Program-made: the position numbers and the translations under genes
Source of the DNA: Flavobacteriaceae bacterium
Lineage (GTDB): Bacteria; Bacteroidota; Bacteroidia; Flavobacteriales; Flavobacteriaceae
Assembly: GCA_008081325.1 (NCBI GenBank)
Contig: VMCO01000182.1
Coordinates: 1 to 8,197, forward strand
DNA length: 8,197 bases
Direction of reading: 5' to 3'
Shown: positions 1 through 6,309 of the stretch, piece by piece
Layout of the letters: every line of letters starts with the position of its first letter
Position numbering within the stretch: the first letter of the stretch is position 1
Notes under the pieces: model-generated
Told to the model about the DNA's origin: nothing
Seen by the model: only the letters and a program-made list of their open reading frames with translations
Databases searched by the model: none

Positions 1-959
1 TACTGACTGGGGTTCAAAGCACTGGCGTACCTCACCTAGGAAATATTTTAGGCGCTATTATTCCTGCAATTAATTTTTCGCAAAAAAACGATGTAGAAAC
101 ATATTTATTTATTGCTGATTTTCATTCGCTAACTCAAATAAAGGATTCTGAATTATTAAAGAAAAATACTCTGCATACTGCTTCAGCGTGGTTAGCATGT
201 GGACTAGATCCGTCTAAAACAATTTTCTATAGACAAAGTGATGTTCCGCAGGTCGCTGAACTAACTTGGTATTTAAGTTGTTTTTTTCCTTTCAACAGAC
301 TAACACTTGCACATAGCTTTAAGGACAAAAAAGATAGGCTTGATGATGTTAATGCTGGGCTTTTTAACTACCCAATGCTGATGGCCGCTGACATTTTACT
401 TTACGATGCTCATATTGTTCCTGTTGGGAAAGATCAACTTCAACATTTAGAAATTACAAGAAATGTGGCTAGTAGATTTCATAATGTTTATGGGGAAACC
501 TTTATTCTTCCTCAAGAGCATATGCAAGAAGAAGCTAAACTAATACCGGGTACTGACGGGGAAAAGATGAGTAAAAGTAAAAACAATGTCATTAATATTT
601 TTGCTTCAGAAAAAGAATTAAAAAAACAAATTCAATCCATTAAAACTGATTCTACGGCACTTGAAAATCCCAAAGATTGGAAAAACTGTAACCTTTTTAA
701 AATTTATAGCCTAATTGCAAATAATGATCAAATTGAAGCTATGAAAAAAAATTACGAAGGTGGTGGTTACGGTTATGGGCATGGAAAAAAAGATTTAATT
801 GAACTGATTATTAGTAAATATTCTAAAGAAAGAGAGAGTTATAATTATTACATTTCAAATCCAAATGAAGTAGAGAAAATCCTAATCCAAGGATCTTTAA
901 AAGCTAAGGTTACAGCTGACCAAGTTTTAAACAGAGTTCGTAAAAAACTAGGCTATTAA
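1..959 (+). CDS. trpS: Tryptophan--tRNA ligase (5' end off the window)
   Basis: Class I aminoacyl-tRNA synthetase that activates tryptophan with ATP and charges tRNA-Trp in the cytoplasm. The frame is open from base 3 to the TAA at 957-959, giving 318 visible codons, so probably only 4-6 N-terminal residues are missing compared with the family (about 320-335 aa). The first visible residues read LTGVQSTGVPHLGN, which contains the class I HIGH-type motif as PHLGN (visible residues 10-14). The segment PVGKDQLQHLE (visible about 140-150) is the tryptophan/adenylate-binding region. GEKMSKSKNN holds the KMSKS loop (visible 188-192). The glycine-rich YEGGGYGYGH stretch near the C-terminus is usual in bacterial TrpS. 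The ATG at 375 is internal and is not the start. The next gene lies 50 bp downstream on the same strand. The protein appears intact, with no missing catalytic motif. Confidence 0.98.
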   Translation, partial: LTGVQSTGVPHLGNILGAIIPAINFSQKNDVETYLFIADFHSLTQIKDSELLKKNTLHTASAWLACGLDPSKTIFYRQSDVPQVAELTWYLSCFFPFNRLTLAHSFKDKKDRLDDVNAGLFNYPMLMAADILLYDAHIVPVGKDQLQHLEITRNVASRFHNVYGETFILPQEHMQEEAKLIPGTDGEKMSKSKNNVINIFASEKELKKQIQSIKTDSTALENPKDWKNCNLFKIYSLIANNDQIEAMKKNYEGGGYGYGHGKKDLIELIISKYSKERESYNYYISNPNEVEKILIQGSLKAKVTADQVLNRVRKKLGY

Positions 960-995
960 AATAATATATTTCATTTAATTTTATATCTTAGTTTT
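944..995 (+). terminator. Long AT-rich hairpin over the trpS stop codon (candidate terminator)
   Basis: An imperfect inverted repeat straddles the trpS stop. The outer arms are AAAACTAGG (944-952) and CTTAGTTTT (987-995), giving 9 pairs with one G-T wobble. After a small internal loop, inner arms TAAAAT (957-962) and ATTTTA (978-983) add 6 pairs, leaving a 15-base loop. The right arm ends in four T's, and the left arm begins in an A-run, so it could act as a weak intrinsic terminator or an mRNA 3'-end stabiliser. It lacks a GC-rich stem and a separate long T-tract, so the terminator role is inferred. Confidence 0.35.
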
Positions 996-1009
996 CAATA
1001 GCCATCACC

Positions 1010-1882
1010 ATGAAAATTAGTAATCATATATTTAATTTATTACAAGAACACGATTGTGTGATTGTTCCTAATTTTGGAGCTTTTGTCGCTAGAAATATTT
1101 CTGCAAAAATTAGTTCAGATGGATCAAAAATTTTCCCTCCAAACAAAGAAATTACGTTTAATAAGAGTTTAGTTAAAAATGATGGTCTATTAATTAACAG
1201 AATTTCCTCATCTGAAAATATTAGTTATGAAGTTGCAGATGATAAACTAAATAAATGGGTTATTAAATCTCACAAAAAATTAAAAAAACAGGGTTATTTT
1301 GAAATTAAGAATATTGGCTCTATCTCATTGAAAAAGGATAAGTACATTTTTATTCCTAGTCAAAATTCAATTTTCTTAAAAAGTTCTTATGGATTAAATT
1401 CTATTGATTCTCCACAAATAGAAAGAACGGGGAATCGTATTGGTAACTCTTATTTAAAATACGCTGCAATTCTAATAGTCTTCTTTGCATTAACTGGAAT
1501 TTTTACAAAAAGTTATTTTGATAGTGTTAATGAATTTAATCAAGCATCTTATGCTCAAGCCAACTTAGAAATTGAGAAAAAAATACAAAAAGCCACATTT
1601 AATATCAACTCAACATTACCTGTTGTAAAGCTGCCAATCAAGAAGCAGTATGGTAATTTTCACATTATTGCTGGTTCTTTTATGCTTGAAGAAAATTCAT
1701 TAAAAATGATTGCCGAATTAAAAAGTAAAGGTTTTATGGAGGCTAGAAAAGTGGGTGTTAACAAATTTGGTTTATTACAAGTTGCCTACAATAGCTATGA
1801 CACAGTTGAAGAAGCTAGATTAGCATTAGCTGAAATAAGATACGCACAAGATATAAATGCTTGGCTTTTGATAAAAAACTAA
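1010..1882 (+). CDS. Membrane-anchored protein with HU-like N-terminus and SPOR domain
   Basis: A 290-residue protein with three visible parts. Residues about 1-120 resemble the HU-like (CCDC81-type) bacterial module found ahead of SPOR domains in Bacteroidota: a helical start, the phrase CVIVPNFGAFVA at 16-27, then a second basic part with KLKKQGYFEIKNIGSISL near 90-107. Residues about 149-166 form one hydrophobic membrane helix. Basic residues just before it (R139, R143, K150) suggest an N-in orientation, placing the HU-like part in the cytoplasm. After a polar linker, residues about 214-290 form a SPOR domain, starting NFHIIAGSF and ending NAWLLIKN. SPOR domains bind peptidoglycan strands stripped of stem peptides at the septum. 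DNA binding by the HU-like part is not established. The ATG at 1010 fits the domain start. The thioesterase reading frame begins only a few bases after the stop, so the two are probably co-transcribed. Confidence 0.85.
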   Translation: MKISNHIFNLLQEHDCVIVPNFGAFVARNISAKISSDGSKIFPPNKEITFNKSLVKNDGLLINRISSSENISYEVADDKLNKWVIKSHKKLKKQGYFEIKNIGSISLKKDKYIFIPSQNSIFLKSSYGLNSIDSPQIERTGNRIGNSYLKYAAILIVFFALTGIFTKSYFDSVNEFNQASYAQANLEIEKKIQKATFNINSTLPVVKLPIKKQYGNFHIIAGSFMLEENSLKMIAELKSKGFMEARKVGVNKFGLLQVAYNSYDTVEEARLALAEIRYAQDINAWLLIKN

Positions 1883-1886
1883 ATCT

Positions 1887-2393
1887 ATAGACATCAAAAC
1901 TCCTAAAGATTCACTTACAATACTTACTGATTCTGTTTTGCCTGGTGAAACAAATGCATTAAACAATTTATTTGGTGGAGAATTATTAGCTAGAATGGAC
2001 AGAGCAGCTAGTATTTCTGCAAGACGTCATGCTGAACAAATTGTTGTAACATCTTCGGTTAACAACGTTTCTTTTGGCAAAGCAATTTCCATAGGAACTA
2101 CAGTTACCATTGAAGCAAAAGTATCTCGAGCATTTACAACTTCAATGGAAGTTTTTATTGACGTATGGGTTGATGATGAAAGTGGGAAAAAAATAAAAGC
2201 AAACGAGGCAATATACACATTTGTAGCAGTAGATAGCTCAGGAAAGCCAACCAAAATTGACAAGATACATCCTGAGACGGAAGAAGAGAAAAAAAGATAT
2301 GATGCTGCTTTAAGAAGAAAGCAATTGAGTCTTGTTTTGGCTGGTAAAATGAAGGCTGATGATGCTACAGAATTAAAGGCTCTATTTTCTTAA
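1887..2393 (+). CDS. Acyl-CoA thioesterase, hotdog fold (non-standard start)
   Basis: Hydrolyses acyl-CoA to free acid and CoA in the cytoplasm. It belongs to the YciA/BACH-like hotdog family: LNNLFGGELLARMD (residues 25-38 from this start) carries the Asn...GG...Asp active-site pattern on the central helix. It is followed by the conserved VSRAFTTSMEVFIDVWV strand region and a basic C-terminal tail ending LVLAGKMKADDATELKALFS. From memory, relatives begin roughly M-x-x-KTPKDSLTILTD-VLPGETN. Here that sequence is encoded from about 1896, upstream of the first TTG (1938), with no ATG, GTG or TTG between the in-frame stop at 1872-1874 and 1938. I placed the start at ATA 1887, which gives 168 aa (MDIKTPKDS... 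if read as Met) and lies 4 bases after the upstream stop. The conservative alternative is TTG 1938 (151 aa), which would lose the first conserved strand. Family call is firm; start is uncertain. Confidence 0.9.
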   Translation: MDIKTPKDSLTILTDSVLPGETNALNNLFGGELLARMDRAASISARRHAEQIVVTSSVNNVSFGKAISIGTTVTIEAKVSRAFTTSMEVFIDVWVDDESGKKIKANEAIYTFVAVDSSGKPTKIDKIHPETEEEKKRYDAALRRKQLSLVLAGKMKADDATELKALFS

Positions 2394-2394
2394 A

Positions 2395-3585
2395 TTACAT
2401 CTTATAGATCCACAGTTTTGGATTTTGCGGGACTCCGTTATTAAAAATACTAAAGCTTAAAATAGTTTGTCCATTTAAGGAATCTGTGGCAATTTTTCCA
2501 ATGGAATCTTTTGTGTTTAGTCTATCCCCTTTTTTAACATATATTTCCGATAAGTTTTTATAAACTGTAAAGAAATTTCCATGTTGAATTAAAATCGTGT
2601 GAGTATTATTTTTTGATTTAATAATCGAATAAACCTCTCCGTCAAAAATTGTTCTTGCTTCAACATCACTAGATGTCCTTATTCTAACCCCGTTGCTTTG
2701 TATAGTGGTAGTCTTGACAATCGGATGAGGCTGTTTCCCAAAGCCAAGAACTACATTCCCTCTAATTACCGGGGATGGTAGTTTCCCTTTATTCGCTTTA
2801 AAGTTTTTTGAGATAAGTTGTGCCTCTTCTGTTAATTCAAATCCACCACTTTTTCTTTTTGCTTTTGCTAAGGCCTCTTCAATTAATTTCTTAATTTTTT
2901 TATCAATTTCCTTTGACAGTTTTTGCTTTTGTTTAATTTCTGAAGAGTATTTTTTTTGATTTTTATTTACTTGTGCTATTAGTGAATTTAGTTCAATATA
3001 CTCATTACTTAAATCGCGTTTTATTATTTCGTTTTCATCTACCAAATCCCTTTTATTAATCTTTTGGGAATCAAGAACAACAATTATATTTTTTATTTCA
3101 TTAGTATTGATTTTAATTTTTGTCAATGTTTTTTTTTGAAAATTTGCGTACTGCTTAAAATATTGTATTCTTTTAAAAGCTTGCTGAAAAGATGAAGAAG
3201 AAAAAATAAACATCAATTTATTTAAGTTTGATTTCTTCTTATAAGCTGACAAAAGCATTTTTGACAGCTCTTCTTTAAGAGTTAGCTCTCGTTTTTTTAA
3301 GTCAGAAAGTTTGATTTCATTTCTGTCAATTTCATCTAATATTAAATTCAATTGATTGTTAATATTATTGATTAAATTTTGCTGTAGTCTGATTTTATAA
3401 TTTACGTCCTCGGCATTAGAAATTATTAAATCTTTTTGTTTAGAACTGTTTGAAAGCTTTAATTCAATTTTTTTTATGTCGTTTTGAATTTGTCTTTTTT
3501 GTTTTTCTAGATCTTGCTTGTTTTGGGAGCTAATATCTGAAGCGATTAAGAGAATTATTAATAAAATTATTCTTGATAAATTCAT
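2395..3585 (-). CDS. EnvC-like murein hydrolase activator (degenerate LytM/M23 domain)
   Basis: A 396-residue exported protein. Residues 1-20 are a signal peptide (short basic start, then IILLIILLIASDISS). Residues about 22-245 are Lys/Glu/Asn-rich heptad-like coiled coil, broken around 110-150 by a conserved LLSAYKKKSNLNKLMFIFSS stretch. Residues about 270-396 form a LytM/M23 domain. The zinc-binding pattern is lost: where active enzymes have HxGxD this has SNGVRI (297-302), and where they have the LHF motif this has LSF (376-378). The Y-x-H-L element reads YKNL. This fits the EnvC/NlpD role of activating N-acetylmuramoyl-L-alanine amidases at the septum without cutting peptidoglycan itself. 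The ATG overlaps the stop of the upstream lipoprotein gene by 4 bp (ATGA), indicating translational coupling. The gene is the last of its run, ending one base from the opposing thioesterase stop. Confidence 0.9.
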   Translation of the reverse strand: MNLSRIILLIILLIASDISSQNKQDLEKQKRQIQNDIKKIELKLSNSSKQKDLIISNAEDVNYKIRLQQNLINNINNQLNLILDEIDRNEIKLSDLKKRELTLKEELSKMLLSAYKKKSNLNKLMFIFSSSSFQQAFKRIQYFKQYANFQKKTLTKIKINTNEIKNIIVVLDSQKINKRDLVDENEIIKRDLSNEYIELNSLIAQVNKNQKKYSSEIKQKQKLSKEIDKKIKKLIEEALAKAKRKSGGFELTEEAQLISKNFKANKGKLPSPVIRGNVVLGFGKQPHPIVKTTTIQSNGVRIRTSSDVEARTIFDGEVYSIIKSKNNTHTILIQHGNFFTVYKNLSEIYVKKGDRLNTKDSIGKIATDSLNGQTILSFSIFNNGVPQNPKLWIYKM

Positions 3586-4340
3586 TCTAGTTCAATTCTC
3601 TTGTAATTTTTTGGTATCCTAAAAGGAATATTTATTTTCTCTAAGGCAGATATTGATTTTATCTCGATATTAAGATTTAATACTCCATTATTTAAAAATT
3701 TAATCTTTGTAGGAATATTTTGATTTTCAATTTCAATATAATCATCATAAACAACTTCAAATAGATTTTCATCAGCAGAAAATGTCTGTTTAATTATTGA
3801 GAAGTTATAGGGATTAATTGTAACGGTTGATTCAACAGGTTGTGATTCTAATAAATATTTGTTTTCTTTAAACACATAGCTGTCTTCAAATCTTTTGAAT
3901 AATGAAGAAGGAGAAAATTCTTCAATTAAGATCCCTAAAAGTAAATTCTGAAGTATCTGAAAATTTGCTTGTATTCCGATCCTATTATTTACGTAGTCAA
4001 AGTCCGTAACAAAAAAGTTTTTTTCTATTTTATTGTAATATTTTATGGAATCCTGATCAATTAAAATTCTTGCTGCCCCAAGTGAAGCATTAACCCACAG
4101 CTTCTTATTGGAAGAAATTCTAAATGTAACCGTATTGGATTTCATCTTATTATTATCTCTAAAAGAAACTTTAGCCTTAGCTTGAATATAGTTTATTGTG
4201 TTTGTTTTTTTGTTAGCACTTTTTATTGATTTTTGAGCCGAATATTTTCTGTCACCATCATTAGAATTTTTTGAAGCATTATAAAGTAGTGAGCAAGAGC
4301 TTAAAAAAATAATTGACATTAAAAGAGTAATTTTTTTCAT
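3582..4340 (-). CDS. DUF4292-type lipoprotein
   Basis: A 252-residue predicted lipoprotein. The N-terminus MKKITLLMSIIFLSSC is a type II signal peptide with lipobox LSSC and lipidated Cys16, followed by a polar Asn/Lys/Ser-rich linker (about 17-50). The rest is mainly alternating beta strand, for example the AKVSFRDNNKMKSNTVTFRI region near 55-74, a LWVNASLGAARILID stretch, and a C-terminal strand series ending FRIPKNYKRIELE. This layout and genomic position match the DUF4292 family of Bacteroidota, whose strand-rich body recalls LolA/LolB-type folds. That resemblance is inference and its function is unknown. It lies 8 bp after dut and overlaps the EnvC-like gene by 4 bp, so it is probably made together with it. 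The lack of Asp at +2 is compatible with outer-membrane sorting by the E. coli rule, but that rule is unreliable in this phylum. Confidence 0.8.
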   Translation of the reverse strand: MKKITLLMSIIFLSSCSLLYNASKNSNDGDRKYSAQKSIKSANKKTNTINYIQAKAKVSFRDNNKMKSNTVTFRISSNKKLWVNASLGAARILIDQDSIKYYNKIEKNFFVTDFDYVNNRIGIQANFQILQNLLLGILIEEFSPSSLFKRFEDSYVFKENKYLLESQPVESTVTINPYNFSIIKQTFSADENLFEVVYDDYIEIENQNIPTKIKFLNNGVLNLNIEIKSISALEKINIPFRIPKNYKRIELE

Positions 4341-4348
4341 AATAAATA

Positions 4349-4780
4349 CTAAACTCCAGTGCTTCCAAAACCTTTATCTCCCCTAACGGAGTCGTCTAGT
4401 TTGTCTACCACTTTCCATGAAATTGTTTCGTGTTTTGCTATTACCATTTGTGCTATTCTATCCCCAGATTTAATCTCAAAATCTGAATCAGATAAATTAA
4501 TGAGTATTACACCTATTTCACCACGGTAGTCTGCGTCAATTGTTCCGGGAGAATTAATAACAGTGATTCCTTTTTTTAACGCTAAACCACTTCGTGGTCT
4601 AATTTGAGCTTCATAGCCTCTTTGTAAAGAAATATATAATCCTGTTTTTACAACTAATCTTTGAAAAGGTTTAATAATAATAGGGGATTCTAAACTTGCT
4701 CTTAAATCCATTCCTGCAGAAAGAAGAGTTTCATATTTAGGAAGTTCGTTTTTGGACTTATTAATTATGCTAACAATCAT
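4349..4780 (-). CDS. dut: dUTP diphosphatase (dUTPase)
   Basis: Cytoplasmic trimeric enzyme converting dUTP to dUMP and pyrophosphate. It keeps uracil out of DNA and supplies dUMP for thymidylate synthesis. At 143 residues it has the normal length, and all five family motifs are present in order: I, SAGMDLRA (21-28); II, RPRSGLA (61-67); III, GTIDADYRGE (79-88), including the water-activating Asp82 and the uracil-hairpin region; IV, GDRIAQMVI (106-114); V, the glycine-rich C-terminal arm RGDKGFGSTG (133-142), which closes over the nucleotide in the trimer. The ATG overlaps the flippase stop by 4 bp (ATGA) and the next gene starts 8 bp downstream, so dut sits inside an envelope-gene transcript rather than beside other nucleotide genes. 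No sign of truncation or decay. Confidence 0.98.
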   Translation of the reverse strand: MIVSIINKSKNELPKYETLLSAGMDLRASLESPIIIKPFQRLVVKTGLYISLQRGYEAQIRPRSGLALKKGITVINSPGTIDADYRGEIGVILINLSDSDFEIKSGDRIAQMVIAKHETISWKVVDKLDDSVRGDKGFGSTGV

Positions 4781-6243
4781 TTTATTAATTTAAGTAAATT
4801 AATTATTCGTCTTTTCTCCTTCAACAAAATTACAAGATTCATAATCAATATGCATGAAATTCCAATTAATAAGTTGTCTCTAAAACCATAAAAGGATATT
4901 GAGGATAAAGAAACAGACAATATTAAATAGAATAATATTTTTTTGGTGTTGTAAGGAATAGGATAGTGTTTTTTACCAATAAAATAAGATAAAAATGCCA
5001 TTGTGAAGTAAGCCAATAGTGTTGCTACGGCTGATCCTAAATAGCTGTATTTTGGAATTAAAATTATATTCAATAACAATGTAATTATGGCTCCGATTGA
5101 TGAAATATAGGCAGCAAATTTTGTCATGTCTGTAACTTTATACCAAACAGATAAATTTTGATAAATTCCAAGACAAAAATTAGCAAATAAAATTATTGGG
5201 ACAATATACATTGCCTGCCAATACTCAGGGTCTCCGATAAAAATTACTTTTAAAATATCAAGAGAAACTACAACTAAAACTAAAATAGAAGATCCAATAA
5301 TGACAAATGTTTCAAGAACTAATGCATAACTTTTGCTTGAGTTTTTCTTATCAGCCTCGCTAAAGAAAAAAGGTTCAATTGCCAATTTATAAGCTGTAGA
5401 AAATAACGTCATGAAAATTGCTAATTTATAACAAGCTGAATACATTCCAATCTGAGTTTTCGCTATAGCAGCAGGCAGTAAAAAATCTAATAAAATTTTA
5501 TCAAAAGTTTCATTTATTGTGAAAGCCAAGCCTGATATTAAAATAGGAAAGCCATAAGCAAGCATTTTTTTAAGTAATTTCAAGTTGGCTTTGTAATCAA
5601 TTTCAAAATAAAAAGGAATTAAGAGTAATAATGAAATAATACTTGCTATTAAATTGGCAATAAAGATATAAGCTACTTCATAGTTTTTTATATATATACT
5701 GTTTAAAAAGTCATTTGTCCCTGCAAGATCTTTTAAGAAAATTAAAAGGAAAATATTTAGTGAGAAGTAAACTAGCACATTAATTATTTTAACTGTTGAG
5801 TATTTAAATGCAGATCCTTTTAACCTTAAATATGCAAAAGGGATAACCGTTAGTGCATCTACAACAAGTATCCATACAACGATGCTCAAATAACCAGTGC
5901 TAATTCCTGTAAATTCCGAAATATTTAATTTGAAAATACTAAACAATGAAGCAAACAAAATAGAAGTAATAATTATTGAAATTGCAGCTGTATTTAATAC
6001 ATCTTTTTTGTTTTCTTCTTTATTGTAAAATCTAAAAAATGAAGTTTCTAGACCATAAGAAAGTATAACATTGAAAAGAATAATATATGAGAAAATAAGC
6101 GATAGAGTTCCAAACTCTGAAACCTCGCTAATGACACTTTTGTCAGTGTGAATTCTAACAAGAACAACACTAATTATTCTGGGAAAAACAGTAGCAACCC
6201 CGTAAATAATTGTTTGTCTAAATAGCTTCAAAAATTTTCCCAA
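4777..6243 (-). CDS. Lipid-linked oligosaccharide flippase, Wzx/MATE-like family
   Basis: A 488-residue inner-membrane protein with about 12-14 hydrophobic helices, of the MOP superfamily (polysaccharide biosynthesis/oligosaccharide flippase branch). Such proteins move undecaprenyl-linked sugar intermediates across the inner membrane. Visible hallmarks are the amphipathic N-terminus KLFRQTIIYGVATVFPRII (about 6-24), the YGLETSFFRFYN loop (63-74) after the second helix, and the FDKILLDFLLP segment near the protein middle. There is no ATG at the start: TTG at 6243 gives LGKFLKLFRQ, which matches the expected family N-terminus, and the in-frame stop only seven codons upstream leaves little alternative. 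The actual substrate cannot be read from sequence. No glycosyltransferases are nearby, so it could serve O-antigen, capsule or another envelope glycan, and a MurJ-like lipid II role is less likely. It heads the run dut, DUF4292 lipoprotein, EnvC-like gene. Confidence 0.85.
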   Translation of the reverse strand: MGKFLKLFRQTIIYGVATVFPRIISVVLVRIHTDKSVISEVSEFGTLSLIFSYIILFNVILSYGLETSFFRFYNKEENKKDVLNTAAISIIITSILFASLFSIFKLNISEFTGISTGYLSIVVWILVVDALTVIPFAYLRLKGSAFKYSTVKIINVLVYFSLNIFLLIFLKDLAGTNDFLNSIYIKNYEVAYIFIANLIASIISLLLLIPFYFEIDYKANLKLLKKMLAYGFPILISGLAFTINETFDKILLDFLLPAAIAKTQIGMYSACYKLAIFMTLFSTAYKLAIEPFFFSEADKKNSSKSYALVLETFVIIGSSILVLVVVSLDILKVIFIGDPEYWQAMYIVPIILFANFCLGIYQNLSVWYKVTDMTKFAAYISSIGAIITLLLNIILIPKYSYLGSAVATLLAYFTMAFLSYFIGKKHYPIPYNTKKILFYLILSVSLSSISFYGFRDNLLIGISCILIMNLVILLKEKRRIINLLKLIK

Positions 6244-6246
6244 TCC

Positions 6247-6273
6247 AAAAAAGTTTATTTCTTAAAAGTAAAC
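6247..6273 (-). terminator. Weak hairpin plus T-run after atpG (candidate terminator)
   Basis: On the minus strand, arms GTTTA and TAAAC (plus 6269-6273 and 6253-6257) can pair, with two or three further pairs inside after one mismatch. Six T's follow directly (plus 6252-6247). It lies 37 bases beyond the atpG stop, where an ATP synthase operon would be expected to end. The stem is short and AT-only apart from its closing G-C pair, so termination would be partial at best. Confidence 0.3.
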
Positions 6274-6296
6274 GAATAATAATTGGAAAACAAAAA
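6263..6296 (-). promoter_or_regulatory. Bacteroidota-type promoter candidate for the flippase operon
   Basis: Bacteroidota housekeeping promoters have TTG or TTTG near -33 and TAnnTTTG near -7. On the minus strand TTTTTG (plus 6296-6291) is followed after 20 bases by TACTTTTA (plus 6270-6263), which matches the -7 consensus except for the last G. Transcription would start near plus 6256, leaving about a 12-base leader before the TTG start codon at 6243. In DNA this AT-rich such matches arise by chance, so the call rests mainly on spacing and position. Confidence 0.3.
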
Positions 6297-6309
6297 GAGA
6301 GTAAATGAA

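Noticed and set aside
375..377. ATG at 375 as the start of trpS
   Set aside because: The frame is open back to base 3 and includes the HIGH-type motif, so this is an internal codon.
984..991. TATCTTAG before the SPOR gene as a -7 promoter element
   Set aside because: It has a mismatch in the TTTG part and there is no TTG at a suitable distance upstream; the sequence there is too AT-rich to be informative.
1857..1871. ATG CTT GGC TTT TGA, a four-codon frame overlapping the end of the SPOR gene and in frame with the thioesterase
   Set aside because: It is closed by TGA and then TAA, so it cannot start the thioesterase. A regulatory mini-frame is possible but nothing else supports it.
2027..2263. 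78-codon open frame on the minus strand
   Set aside because: It lies wholly inside the well-supported thioesterase gene on the opposite strand, has no recognisable features, and is a shadow.
2850..3560. T-rich, low-complexity stretches as repeats or a regulatory region
   Set aside because: They encode the Lys/Asn/Glu-rich coiled coil of the EnvC-like protein on the minus strand, and no ordered repeat unit is visible.
6244..6258. Extended flippase start at ATA 6258
   Set aside because: The added residues (INFFG) do not look like a family N-terminus, and TTG 6243 needs no such rare codon.
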